Part shown: positions 1 to 11,811 of the stretch, piece by piece
Position numbering within the stretch: position 1 is the stretch's first letter
Layout of the letters: every line of letters starts with the position of its first letter
Assembly (NCBI RefSeq): GCF_039555335.1
Contig: NC_092631.1
Location: forward strand, 6,088,481 to 6,152,480
DNA from: Amphiura filiformis
Taxonomy: Eukaryota > Echinodermata > Ophiuroidea > Amphilepidida > Amphiuridae
Length of the DNA: 64,000 bases
Reading direction: 5' to 3'
The notes under the pieces: generated by a model
Seen by the model: the letters and a program-made list of their open reading frames with translations, nothing else
What the model was told of the DNA's origin: nothing
The model's database searches: none
Made by a program: the position numbers and the translations under genes

Positions 1-507
1 AAAAGGCTAAGAGAAACAGTATATGGAAATGCTTTAATATGCAAATTTTCCTGCTCACTGCGCTAGCGCTTTCGCAGGTTTGCAAATTGGGATCCCCAAA
101 ATTTGGCATGTGTAAAGGGGGGGCAAAGATTTATTCATATTGGTGGGTAGAGAGGGGGGCGGGCAAGTGATTTTTGGCAGGCTTAGGGGGGGGGGGGGGA
201 AGGCAATTTTGGCGTGCCATTCGAAAATCACCCCGGGCTTATAATTATTGCACATGCAGCCCCTTATGTCTATCCTTTGATAATCAGCGGTGCCATGCAG
301 AGTGCAATCATAGAATTTTAGATTGAATACAATAACGCTTTTTTCAAAGACACTTTGTATGTAGATATATTTTATGAGGTGGTGAACATATTTATGTACG
401 TCATAAATTTGGAAGAAAAAAAGAAGAGGGGTACTGATGAAATCGTACAGCTGTGAGTGAAATGTACATAATGTGAAATTTTCATAGAATTACGATCCAG
501 GCCTTTT
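1..507. other. Unassigned flank with G-rich simple sequence
   Basis: No gene is supported here. Bases 110-240 are G-rich, with runs up to 15 G, and contain phrases such as 'ggcaagtgatttttggcagg'. The same phrases recur at 62330-62630 and 62770-62830, so this is a copy of a dispersed low-complexity repeat. The rest is AT-rich without recognisable structure. Confidence 0.5.
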
Positions 508-1176
508 CCCAGCAAACACAAAAACGTTTTAAATAAGTTATATTTTGGGTTTTGGTTTAAGTAAAAACGTTTTAATAATATTAAAATGTCGGGTTATATA
601 AAGGTCATGAAAACGTTTTAAACGTTTTTTATGAAAACACACTACAACAATATTTTTAAACTGTTTTCGAATTGTTGTATAAACTATTTTTGCAAACATT
701 TTTGCCAAATATTTTTTCAACACTTCAGTAACAGTATGTTAAAATGTTTACACCCAGCAAACACAGAAATGTTCTTAAATTTTTTTTTTTCAAAACGTTT
801 TAATAACATTTAAATATCGGGTTATATAAAGGTAATGAAAACATTTTTAAAACGTTATTGCAAATATTTTGTTAAAACATGTCTGCAAAATATTTTTTCA
901 ACCTCAAAATAACATTCTGTTTAGAATGTTTTGTATCAAGTTTTCAAAAATGTTTTTGGAATGTTATCAAAACGTTTTTATACCCTTTATATAACCCGAC
1001 AGTTAAACGTTTTCTGTAAAACATTCATGTTTGCTGGGAAGTAGATTATCAACAAATGTTTTTTAATGTTATGAAAGCGTTATATACCATTAATGTACCC
1101 TTTATATAACCCGACATTTAAACGTTTTCTGACAACCTTTTGCGAATGATGTCGAAAACGTTTTGTGTTTGCTGGG
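508..1176. mobile_element. Nested MITE pair with CCCAGCAAACAC termini
   Basis: The element starts CCCAGCAAACACAAAAACG and ends CGTTTTGTGTTTGCTGGG, giving a clear terminal inverted repeat. A second start (753, CCCAGCAAACACAGAAATG) and a second end (to 1038, CATGTTTGCTGGG) lie inside it, so one copy seems to have landed in another of the same family. The interior repeats 'gggttatataaaggt' and 'aaacgtttt' in both orientations. There is no coding capacity. A target duplication could not be fixed. Confidence 0.75.
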
Positions 1177-1984
1177 TTCTTTGATAATCAGGTTGCAGAG
1201 ATTGTATGTCTAGTGCACGGCAATACATTCAAAAATTGTTTTCACATATTGGTAATTAATCCTGTTACATCCTTACTTCTACTGCATGTAATAAATGTCT
1301 TCCTGCACAGCTGCAGTCAAGACATCGGTAAAATTAAAAGAAATAGACCAGGAGTAATGTTAATTATTGATGAGATTCATCAGCAGAGTTCAAAAGTCAA
1401 TTTAATAAATATGTTAATAATACCTGTACATAAATAAACATTACTTCAAACAAATGTGGACTGTATTATTTTTAATACACACAATTTGGTATGGGACATA
1501 AGTCAATTGAATAAAAATGTTAATGTTGACTGCGTCTTCATTAATTTAAATTGGGTACCATGTTTATGTACCCAAAGTTTTCATATCTTAGATTGATTAT
1601 ATCTTATTTATGTTGAATGTATCTTAAATTATATAAGTAATTGTTTAGAAAAGTTTGGCACAATCTTGATGTATATTAAGTGTCCAGAGATAATTTGAAT
1701 TGCCAGGAGTCAATCATTTTTAGGAGGAGCATATGTTGTGATGATAATAATATTCTTCATGATTTGGAATAATATTTGCCTCATGCTAAAATCTAAATTT
1801 TATCAATTGCATGTCGTGTATTCGACATGGTCAATTATCAAACAACTACTTGCCGACCCTTTACCATGTCAAGATGTTTCTCATCTCTTTCTTCCAGCAA
1901 TGTTTTGTTTTAGTTTGAATACATAGTTCATGCAAGCAAATTTACTGCTAGCATGGGACACATGTTAATTTATATCATAATTAT
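1177..1984. other. No recognised feature
   Basis: AT-rich sequence without a supported gene, repeat or RNA. Short reading frames occur but have no recognisable similarity. Confidence 0.5.
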
Positions 1985-2370
1985 GTCAAGTTAGCTCAAT
2001 CAATAAGAAGTTTGACTATGGTGCGAGAGGTTGCGGGTTCGAACCCCGGGCGGTGGTTTAGTACGCGCTCATGGAAAAATTAAGCTAACTTGAAATTACC
2101 CTGGACAAGGAACTTACTGCTTATTTTGTCATTGTAACCTATACGAAACTCGGGGAGCTGATCCTGGCTGCAAAGGCAATAATTATTGGGGAATGTCTAG
2201 AATGTGTGCTTCTTAGTAGCAAAGTCTCTAAGTTGTTGTTAAATGGTTTATGGGATGATGTAAGCCGTAGTGGTCAGCGACATCCTGTAAAGTGTGCTGA
2301 GGTATGTGGGTCAATGTCTAGTCATTGTGCCTGTCCATAGCGCATAATAAATCACTGTGTTTTTTTCTTT
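1985..2370 (+). mobile_element. tRNA-derived SINE, copy 1
   Basis: The head resembles a tRNA promoter: an A-box-like 'ttagctcaatcaataagaa' and, about 40 bases on, a B box 'ggttcgaacccc'. A body of about 300 bases follows, ending in 'gcgcataataaatcactgtg' and a T-rich tail. A second copy at 31931-32317 shares the whole layout, so this is a dispersed Pol III-type SINE and not a working tRNA gene. Confidence 0.8.
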
Positions 2371-2762
2371 CTACCCAACAGGTAATTTTACATTTCATAC
2401 CAACTTGATACATTTGTTCATCTTGATATAATATATTAAATAAACGTAATTCAGAAATGTAAGCCATGATTCCTTTTGTTATTTAGTTGTCACCCATGGT
2501 TTCTCCCATTCCTTATGATCCTTCTCCTCATTTGATACCTCCATGTTTGCGATCTCTGAATCCTGCACCTCTCTGCTGCTAGTTAATTCCTTTTAAGTTT
2601 CCCTTGTTGGTTTTGGAATTTAAGTTATAACTCTATTTTGTCCTTTTATAAGTTACTAGTATTCCTCAAGCCAACTTAAATACATTTCACACGTGTTCCA
2701 AATATTGATGTTAATTTTACCCACTTCCTGTTTTGTTAAGCAAAAAAAAAAAAAAAAAAGAA
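2371..2762. other. No recognised feature; ends in poly-A
   Basis: AT-rich unique-looking sequence that ends in an A-run at 2742-2759 just before the minisatellite. No gene is supported. Confidence 0.4.
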
Positions 2763-2775
2763 AATGCTAGTATGT

Positions 2776-4110
2776 CATGAATGCCTCTATCAGCAGTAGA
2801 TAGCAATGCTAGTATGTCATCCATGCCTCTATCAGCAGAAGATAGCAATGCTAGTATGTCATCCATGCCTCTATCAGCAGAAGATAGCAGTGCTAGTATG
2901 TCATCCATGCCTCTATCAGCAGTAGATAGCAAAACTGGCATGTCATCCATGCCTCTATCAGCAGAAGATAGCAATGCTAAGTATGTCATCCATGCCTCTA
3001 TCAGCAGAAGATAGCAATGCTAGTATGTCATCCATGCCTCTATCAGCAGAAGATATCAATGCTAGTATGGCATCCATGCCTCAATCAGCAGTAGATAACA
3101 ATATTAGTATGTCATCCATGCCTCTGTCAGCAGTAGATAGCAATGCTAGTATGTCATCCATGCCTCTATCAGCAGAAGATAGCAATGCTAGTATGTCATC
3201 CATGCCTCTATCAGCAGAAGATAGCAATGCTAGTATGTCATCCATGCCTCTATCAGCAGAAGATAACAATATTTGTATGTCATCCATGCCTCTATCAGCA
3301 GTAGATAGCAAAACTGGTATGTCATCCATGCCTCTATCAGCAGTAGATAGCAATACTAGTATGTCATCCATGCCTCTATCAGCAGAGGATAGCAATACTA
3401 GTATGTCATCCATGCCTCTATCAGCAGTAGATAGCAAAACTGGTATGTCATCCATGCCTCTATCAGCAGTAGATAGCAATACTAGTATGTCATCCATGCC
3501 TCTATCAGCAGAATATAGCAATATTAGTATGTCATCCATGCCTCTATCAGCAGTAGATAGCAATACTAGTATGTCATCCATGCCTCTATCAGAAGTAGAT
3601 AGCAATACTAGTATGTCATCCATGCCTCTATCAGCAGAGGATAGCAATACTAGTATGTCATCCATGCCTCTATCAGCAGAATATAGCAATATTAGTATGT
3701 CATCCATGCCTCTATCAGCAGAAGATAGCAAAACTGGTATGTCATCCATGCCTCTATCAGAAGTAGATAGCAATACTAGTATGTCATCCATGCCTCTATC
3801 AGCAGAAGATAGCAATATTAGTATGTCATCCATGCCTCTATCAGCAGTAAATAGCAATACTAGTATGTCATTCATGCCTCTATCAGCAGAAGATAACAAT
3901 ACTTGTATGTCATCCATGCCTCTATCAGCAGTAGATAGTAAAACTGGTATGTCATCCATGCCTCTATCAGCAGTAGATAGCAATACTAGTATGTCATCCA
4001 TGCCTCTATCATATCAGCAGAGGATAACAATATTAGTATGTCATCCATGCCTCTATCAGCAGTAGATAGCAATGCTAATATGTCATCCATGCCTCTATCA
4101 GTAGTAGATA
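2776..4110. repeat. 42-bp minisatellite, array A (about 32 units)
   Basis: The unit reads approximately 'atgtcatccatgcctctatc' + 'agcagtagatagcaatacta' + 'gt', 42 bp long. Because 42 is a multiple of three and the unit lacks stops in one frame on each strand, long open frames run on both strands: a 14-residue MSSMPLSAVDSNTS repeat on plus and an MDDILVLLSTADRG repeat on minus. Openness on both strands is expected from the period alone and is not evidence of a protein. Units vary at a few positions (gcagtag/gcagaag, aatact/aatgct/aaaact). Confidence 0.9.
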
Positions 4111-4125
4111 GAAATACTATTAAGT

Positions 4126-4605
4126 CAGAATTAATATGTAAATTTTCACTGGAAAATTGTCTGGACACATGACATCCATGGGCGCAGACATATTAGCATT
4201 ATGGAATGTGACCCCGAGCACAGCGGGTGGTCTACCAATATATTTGAATAGGAAGAATTTCTCATTTGATGCAAAATAAGTTACTTGTCGCAAGTTAATA
4301 ATATTATGGTAAGAGTTTCCGTGGATAAATATTTTTTTCCGTAGGTAGATATTTTTGAAATTACGTTTTGATGATACTGTGAAGAAATTAAGATTGCATG
4401 ATATTTATTAATAAATTTGCAAGACACACATTTCTATCCAAATTACAGCCAAGAATACTATTCCAATTCAAAATTACTAAGACTTAAATAGCGAGGTCAC
4501 CGTCGGGGGTCAGAGATCAGGCTTGATGTCACGCTTACATTGATACCCATTGGTCACGTGTCCAGAAAATTTTCCCGTGAAAATATACCCATTAATGTTG
4601 ACTGC
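4126..4605. mobile_element. Inverted-repeat element interrupting the minisatellite
   Basis: About 480 bases separate the two minisatellite arrays. The edges at 4131-4172 and 4553-4597 are inverted copies of each other, about 42 bp (ATTAATatGTAaATTTTCAC ... CTGGACACATGAC). This fits a small DNA transposon that landed in a once continuous array. Exact borders and any target duplication are uncertain. Confidence 0.65.
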
Positions 4606-5289
4606 TAGTATGTCATCCATGCCTCTATCAGCAGTAAGCAAAACTGGTATGTCATCCATGCCTCTATCAGCAGTAGATAGCAATACTAGTATGTCATCCA
4701 TGCTTCTATCAGCAGTAGGTAGCAAAACTGGTATGTCATCCATGCCTCTATCAGCAGTAGATAGCAATACTAGTATGTCATCCATGTCTCTATCAGCAGT
4801 AGGTAGCAATATTAGTATGTCATCCATGCCTGTCAGCAGTAGATAGCAATACTAGTAGGTCATCCATGCCTCTATCAGCAGTAGATAGTACTAGTATGTC
4901 ATCCATGCCTCTATCAGCAGAAGATAGCAATGCTAGTATGTCATCCATGCCTCTATCAGCAGTAGATAGCAATACTAGTATGTCATCTATGCCCCTATCA
5001 TCAGTAGATAGCAATACTAGTATGTCATTTATTCCTCTATCAGCAGTAGATAGCAATACTAGTATGTCATCTATGCCCCTATCAGCAGTAGATAGCAATA
5101 CTAGTATGTCATCCATGCCTCTATCAGCAGTAGATAGCAATACTAGTATTTCATCCATGCCTCTATCAGCAGTAGATAGCAAATATACTAGTATGTCATC
5201 CATGCCTCTATCAGCAGTAGATAGCAATGCTAGTATGTCATCCATGCCTCTATCAGCAGTAGATAGCAATACTAGTATGTCATCCATGG
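4606..5289. repeat. 42-bp minisatellite, array B (about 16 units)
   Basis: Same 42-bp unit as array A, with a few indels (for example near 4630 and 4850) that break the long plus-strand frame. It ends at 'atgtcatccatgggcaaaaa'. It is probably the other half of one array split by the inverted-repeat element at 4126-4605. Confidence 0.9.
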
Positions 5290-6012
5290 GCAAAAATGGG
5301 CAAAATTAGTACAAAAAGGGCATCTTACATATCAGGGCGGGGGGCAAGAGGAGGCAAAACTTCTCACGGGGCAGCTGCCTCCCATTATGCCACCGTAATG
5401 TTGTAACGGTTGCGTGCTGATGGTGTATATCAGTGTTTACTCTCTCTGGAAATTGGGCAAAAGAAGCAACATAATCCAAAGTTGGTCCCAAATCGGATCA
5501 ATTTTCAAAAATTCTCAAATTGACTAAAATTAATGTTAATACAGAACTGCAAATCTTGTGCACCAGAACTAATTTTCACTGGGCCAAAATCATGACATAG
5601 GGCTTCTGAGTAAACACTGGTCCATCACAAAGTGTAAGTTTACAATTAGCAGAGATCAGCAAGGCATAATGATTAGTTTTCCATCTTGTTATTATCATTA
5701 TCATCAACAATATTATTACTGCAATACATCCATTTCTGAATTGAATCTTTCTAGATTAAGGCCAAGTTAAAAGATAATCGTTTGTCTCAAAGCTGATGAG
5801 AAATTGACAATTTAATGTGGTATGCATCTTTGTTTCTTAATGAAATGAAGTCCAGTTTCAGACATTTTGGCACTACAGGGCTCAAACTCACACCATCATG
5901 CACCAGAGGCTAGTACCTTACTGATTTAGCCAAGCCATTTTTAGGGAAATTTCCTGATTTCAGATGAAGATTTGTTCTACCCTTCTTGTGCAAAAGAATA
6001 GGGAAATAGTTA
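5290..6012. other. No recognised feature
   Basis: No gene or structured repeat was recognised in this AT-rich stretch. Confidence 0.4.
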
Positions 6013-6639
6013 GGTTAAAAAGTTCAATTTGGTGACCACTCTCTGGCTAGTAAGGTTTGACGATTGATACGACTTCTGTGGACCATTTAGAAAAAAAAAT
6101 AGCCACCATGTCCCCTCGCGCCAAAATCCAAAATGGCCGCCGCCACCATTTTGAAAATTTAAGTTTTGAACCAGAGCACCTATAATCATGCACAAAGACA
6201 CTTTTTTGGATATGTCGAGTACAAGGATTCCAATTCTGACATTAGTTTGACATTACGGCATCATTTTCACCATTTAGTTTTGAACAAGAGGACCTAAAAT
6301 CGTGTACAAAGACACTTTGGATAAGTCGACCACAAGGATTTCAAATTTGACATTACTTTGACATTACGAACTCATATTTACCCAGAAATCCAAGATGGTG
6401 GCCGCCGGCGCCATCTTGAAACAAGAGCACCAATGGCGCTGTGGCTCTGCGCTTTTTCGTAACAGTGAAAGTAATTGTTCTTGGAGTCGATTGTGCAATG
6501 TGACAGATCACATTCAATGGGTACATCTCATTTGCAGAGCATATAAGAATACATTAATCAATTTTGGGAATTACTATTTAGCGACATGAATCAAATCGGG
6601 TGGAATTGGATAGAAATGGGTCCAAATGGACCGAAACTG

Positions 6640-8740
6640 ATCAAAATACATAGGCCAATGTCAAGAATAGTGTTGTCTGTTTATACTAATTTGATCTCAG
6701 TTGACCCCGGTGACCCTGAAATGGCCTTCCAAAACTTTAGCTCTAAACAGTGACTACCCACCAGGTTTCATGCCTATTCAACAGTTTTTACTTATTTGAC
6801 CTCAGATAACCCCTGGTGACCCCAAAATGACCTTCCAAAAATGTGACTGCAAATGTTGACTGCATCCACCAAGTTTCATGTCTGTCCAAAAGTTTTTACT
6901 AATTTTACCTCAGATGACCCTGGTGACCGAAATGACCTTCCACAAATTTGACTCCAAATGTTGACTGTACCCACAAAGTTTCATGCCCATGTGACAGCTG
7001 TTACTAAATTGACCTCAGATGACCCATGGTGACCCTGAAATGACCTTCCATAAATTTGGCTCTAAATGTTGACTGTAGGCCCTACCTACCATGTTTCATG
7101 CTCATATGAGTTTTTACTAATTTGACTTTAAATGACCCCTGGATGACCTCAGGTGACCCTGAAATGACCTTCCCAAAATTGGGCTCTAAATGGCGACTGT
7201 ACCCGCCAAGATTCATGCCCATCCGACAGTTTTACTAAGTTGACCTCAGATGACCCCTGGTGACCCCAAAATGACCTCCAAAAAGTTTAACTCCAAATGT
7301 TGACTGTACCCACCAAGTTTCATGCTCATCCGACAGTTTTTACTAATTTGACCTCAAATGACCCCTAGTGACCCCAAAATGACCTTCCAAAAATTTGACT
7401 CTAAATGTTGACTGTACCCACCAAGTTTCATGCCCATCCGACAGTTGTTACTAATTTGACCTCAAATGACCCCTGGTGACCCCAAAATGACCTTCCAAAA
7501 ATTTGACTCAAAATGTTGACTGTACCCACCAAGTTTCATACCCATATGACAGTTTTTACGAATTAGACCTCAGATGACCCCAAAATGACCTTTTAATAAT
7601 TTGACTCCAAATGTTGACTATACCCACAAAGTGTCATGCCCATACGACAATTGTTACTAATTTGACCTCAGATGACCCATGGTGACCCTGAAATGACCTT
7701 CCAAAAATTTGACTCTAAATGTTGACTGCACCCACCAAGTTTCATGCCCATACAACAGTTTTTACTAATTTGACCACAAACGACCCCTGGTGACCCCGAA
7801 ATGACCTTCTTAAAATTTGGCTCTAAATGTTGACTACACCCACCAAGTTTCATACCCATACGACAGGTTTTACTAATTTGACCTCAAATGACCCCTGGTG
7901 ACCCCGAAATGACCTTTCCAAAATTTGGCTATAAATGTTGACTACACCCACCAAGTTTCATACCCATATGACAGTTTTTACTAATTTGACCTCAAATGAC
8001 CCCTGGTGACCCCGAAATGACCTTCCCAATATTTGGCTCTAAATGTTGACTGCACCCACCAAGTTTCATGCCCATACAACAGTTTTTACTAATTTGACCA
8101 CAAACGACTCCTGGTGACCCCGAAATGACCTTAAAATTTGGCTCTAAATGTTGACTACACCCACCAAGTTTCATACCCATACGACAGGTTTTACTAATTT
8201 GACCTCAAATGACCCCTGGTGACCCCGAAATGACCTTTCCAAAATTTGGCTCTAAATGTTGACTACACCCACCAAGTTTCATGCCCATCCGACAGTTTTT
8301 ACTAATTTGACCTCAGCTGACGACCCCTGGTGACCCTGAAATAACCTTCCAAAAATTTGACTCCAAATGTTGACTGTAGCTACCAAGTTTCATGCCCATC
8401 CGACATTTTTTACTAATTCGACCTCAGATAACCCCTGGTGACCCCGAAATGACCTTCCAAATATTTGACTCCAAATGTTGACTGTATCCACCAAATTTCA
8501 TGTCCATTCGGCAGTTTTTACTAATTTGACCTCAGATGACCTCTGGTGACCCCGAAATGACCTTCACAAAAATTGGCTATAAATGTTGATTGTAACCACC
8601 AAGTTTCATACCCATACGATAGTTTTTACTAATTTGACCTCAGATGACCCCTGGTGATCCCGAATTGACCTTCCAAAAATTTGACTCCAAATGTTGACTG
8701 TACCCACCCCAGTTTCATGCCCTTACAACAGTTGTTACTA
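6640..8740. repeat. 108-bp satellite, about 19 units
   Basis: The tandem unit is built around 'tttgacctcagatgacccct', 'ggtgaccccgaaatgacctt', 'tgactgtacccaccaagttt' and 'catgcccatccgacagtttt'. Units differ by substitutions and short indels. It lies inside the 6013-10654 inverted-repeat element. It is non-coding. Confidence 0.9.
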
Positions 8741-10104
8741 ATTTCCGTAAGCAATCGGGTCAAATTATTATTTTTTTTGGTAACTTTTTCTGATATTGGG
8801 AAATTTTTTTAAAAGTGATTTCGCCTCCTCATCCACCCCCACCCCCTCGGCTGTCTTTGATTGCTTGACATTCCTTTTGATTTCTCTCAAAAACTTAGCT
8901 CATGATTAATATTGCACAGCCAGAGTAAAACATTAAACTTTGCAACTTTCAAACATCATGATCAATGATTTCTGAAACCACTAAGTTCAGTCACATTTGA
9001 ATTCAATAATTATGTACATTTATTTCAACTTTTCTATTTCTGCCACCCCCCTTATGAATTATTCATTCATAACTGTGATGACCTTGGGACCGTCCAATCA
9101 GAATCAACATGATCAATCAATGCGCCGTAAGGTCATGACCTTTGTGTGGTGAAACCAAAATAAACAGTCAAAAATGGCGAGATTGGTCGGCACAGTCGAT
9201 GTAACATCGATCAAATAAACCGTGGTCTTGAATTTCTTAAGAAGTCCTGGCCTAAAAACTATGCTGTTTTTCAGGAGAAAACATATTAATCTTTGATATT
9301 CTGAAGTATAAAATTGTTGGGCAAAGTGGAACATCATTTATTTAGACTGTTTTGCTATGGAAAAATACTGAAAAATTTTCAATTTTGCGAAGAGGTGTAA
9401 ATCAAATTGAAAATATAATTTCTCCTCAGAATCATGTCCACAATATGGTTTAATTGACTGTTTCTAACAATTAAATCTACAAAGAGCGTGATGAAATACG
9501 AAGAGCTTGCATGACTTTCGGTCCGTGTTTAGATAACAGGTGCACTTGACTTACCAAAGAAAAATAGTGCAATCCGTCTATTTCCGTCATCTTCTCGCAA
9601 CTTAAATTATACAGACCAAAATAATCTCTAGCACACACAGGGAACCAAGCAAAGGGATTGAAATTGCTCGTTTCTCATGACGATTTCGGACTTTTCTTTC
9701 ATAAAATAACTACTTTCCCCACCTCATTTCAACCCAATATGGAGTGCAATTGATTGAAAAATAACGTTAGAACTCAATTTTCAAAGCACATATCGCACAC
9801 AGAAATAACCTTAGCATAAAAAGCACCATCGGAAGTGGCGAAAAATGAAGCAAAATACACCGTCCACTTAGCGCGATCACGATGGCTCGTCAAGCAAGCT
9901 TGGAGCCAAAAAAATAAGTTTTGAACCAGATTACCTAAAATTGTGTACAAAGACACTTTTTCCGGTAAGTCGACCCCAAGAAATCCGAATCTGACATTAA
10001 TTTGACGTTACAACATAATTTTTACCCAGAAATCCAAGATGGCCCCCATTTGGTAGAGCGTAAATGTGATTTTTGAATGAGAGCAGAAGCATAAGTGTGT
10101 AATT
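8741..10104. other. Interior of the TIR element, no gene recognised
   Basis: AT-rich sequence holding one copy of the 'gtacaaagacacttttt...aagtcga' segment near 9945. No supported reading frame. Confidence 0.4.
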
Positions 10105-10550
10105 TCCGCCTTATCTGGGGTTCATGTCTCTTATATGGGGTTTAAACTGCCTTATCTTGGGTTTACATCCCTTATCTAGGGATAAGGCGCCTTATCTGTG
10201 GTTTAGACGGCCTTATCCTGGGTTTACCTTCCTTACCTGTGGCTAAGATGCCTTAACCTTAGCATATCGCAGTCTAAACCCAGATAAGGCATCTAAACCC
10301 CAGATAATGCGCCGTAACCCCAGATAAGGGACGTAGACCGCTGATAAATCAGTCCAAACCCCAAATAAGGCATCTAAACCCCACATAAGGTGCCTTAACT
10401 CTAGATAAGGGTCGTTAACCCCAGATAAGGGTCGTAAACCTCAGATAAGACATCTAAACCCAAGATAAGGCGCCTTAACCCCAGATAAGAGACGTAAACT
10501 CAGATATGGCAGTCTAGACCCCAGATAAGGCGCCGTCTGGGGTTTACTTC
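10105..10550. repeat. Inverted array of 20-22-bp TTATCTGGGGTTTA units
   Basis: Units resembling CCTTATCTGGGGTTTA run forward at about 10110-10250. The complement (TAAACCCCAGATAAGG) runs at about 10268-10550, with a turn-round near 10255. Spacing is 20-22 bp, with degenerate bases between cores. The whole forms one large imperfect palindrome next to the right end of the 4.6-kb element. Confidence 0.8.
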
Positions 10551-10958
10551 TCTTATCTTAGGTTTATGTTCCTTATTTAAATGGTCCATAGAAGTCGAAT
10601 CAATCGTCAAACCTTACTAGCCAGAGAGTGGTCACCAAATTGAACTTTTTCACCTGAAAGGTGCATTTTCAGGATTTGGTTCTTCACAATACAACAGTAA
10701 TGAAAAGAAAAGTGTGAATGTTCGTCATTTTTCAGCACATTTAATTGTGACAGAATACGACGTCAAATATGTAAACATTGCTAATTTGCATATAGCCGCC
10801 ATTCCTCTAACTAGCTCGTCCAAATCCAAAGGGTACCGGTCGTCTAGTTACATGTTATATATGAGGTCTATAAGTCAAATAGCAAAATTAACCTCATCCA
10901 ACCATATGTATTAAGGTTGTAGTGATGAGGGAAGTTCTTTGTGGAAAGGTTGATTTAA

Positions 10959-11303
10959 GGTGGTACTACACCCCCTGATAAATTTTGTGACTAATTTTGC
11001 ATTTTTCTCAAAAAATAACTACACACTGGTAACAAAAGTTATGTATATTATAGGGGCAAGAAATCCAATTACTTTGAAATTTCAGTGATTCAAGACAAGT
11101 GGTTCATTATGTTAACAAATGAGGTACATTTTAGCGGTATCTCTTTTCTTATCATAAATAATGTACCACTTGTCTTGAGTCACTGAAATTCCAGTGGATT
11201 CCTTGCCCTATCAAATACATAACTAATTTGTTACCAGTGTGTTATTATTTTTTGAGAAAAATGTAAAAATTGTCACAAATTTATCAAGGGATGTAGTACC
11301 ACC
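10959..11303. mobile_element. MITE with TTAA target duplication
   Basis: The element begins GGTGGTACTACACCCCCTGA and ends in the complement, GGGATGTAGTACCACC. It is flanked on both sides by TTAA (10955-10958 and 11304-11307). The two halves are inverted copies almost throughout, for example 'caagacaagtggt' against 'accacttgtcttg'. TTAA duplication is typical of Kolobok and piggyBac-type families. Length is 345 bp, non-coding. Confidence 0.85.
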
Positions 11304-11484
11304 TTAAGCATGTGTGGCTGAGAAAAGTAGTATCCGGTTTAGATACAAGTTTCAGAAACTTTTTTTTTTCTGAAATATTTTCAGTAAAATTCAAATTTTG
11401 TTTAATTCTGAACAGATATCAGGATAATTTTTGCTCTCTTATAAAGAATCCCAGACACACATCTACCACTATTAACCTTTGACC

Positions 11485-11718
11485 TCATGGGTTCAAAGTT
11501 CTCTGTGCCATGGAGACAGCTTTAGCCTGCCTGTAAGCCAAGATGGCTTCCTGTCTTATCGAGTCAAATCTTCTCTTCTCTGCATTGTCCATATCTTTCC
11601 TTTTCTTAAATTTATGCACTTGTTTCTTCTTTTGAACTGAGCATTTAGCAGCAGCTTGTGATGACTGTGATGGTGTTTTCTCCATTAAACTTGTTAGTAA
11701 TAGTTTTCTCTGACCAGC
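11485..11718 (-). CDS. CCDC137: CCDC137-like gene, exon 7 (last)
   Basis: The terminal exon encodes 77 residues rich in K, R, Q and A (for example KKKQVHKFKKRKDMDNAEKR and REAILAYRQAKAVS), then TGA at 11485-11487. The acceptor is 'gcctacag' followed by GCTGGTCAG, in phase 0 with exon 6. From memory of the family, the end of human CCDC137 has a matching basic/helical stretch (RERAVQAYRALKQRQ). The protein is a small basic coiled-coil protein; in vertebrates it is reported as nuclear/chromosome-associated, but function is poorly defined. The seven-exon model gives 306 residues, close to the human 289. Confidence 0.7.
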   Translation of the reverse strand, partial: AGQRKLLLTSLMEKTPSQSSQAAAKCSVQKKKQVHKFKKRKDMDNAEKRRFDSIRQEAILAYRQAKAVSMAQRTLNP

Positions 11719-11811
11719 CTGTAGGCAATAAAAAATATTAATGAATAGTATTTAGTGTGCGATGATTATGAAATAAACCTGTTACAAAATCCTTAGAAAT
11801 TACAGACCCTT

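Larger units (their letters stand above)
6013..10654. mobile_element. 4.6-kb terminal-inverted-repeat element
   Basis: The left end from 6013 reads GGTTAAAAAGTTCAATTTGG and continues TGACCACTCTCTGGCTAGTA. The right end at 10577-10654 is its inverted copy over roughly 75 bases with few mismatches. Inside are two diverged copies of a 'gtacaaagacacttt...aagtcga' segment (6195-6345 and 9940-9985), a 108-bp satellite (6640-8740) and an inverted array of about 20-bp units (10105-10550). No transposase is visible, so it looks non-autonomous or is a composite repeat. Confidence 0.7.

Noticed and set aside
1985-2075. Functional tRNA gene
   Set aside because: A and B boxes are present, but no cloverleaf with acceptor pairing is evident, and the same head recurs with a shared 300-bp body at 31931; it is a SINE.
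2763-5289. CRISPR array
   Set aside because: The units are contiguous 42-bp repeats without unique spacers, and the window is eukaryotic.
2717-5293. Long open frames in the 42-bp arrays as protein genes
   Set aside because: Both strands are open because the period is a multiple of three and the unit lacks stops; no start context, splice sites or known domain were seen.
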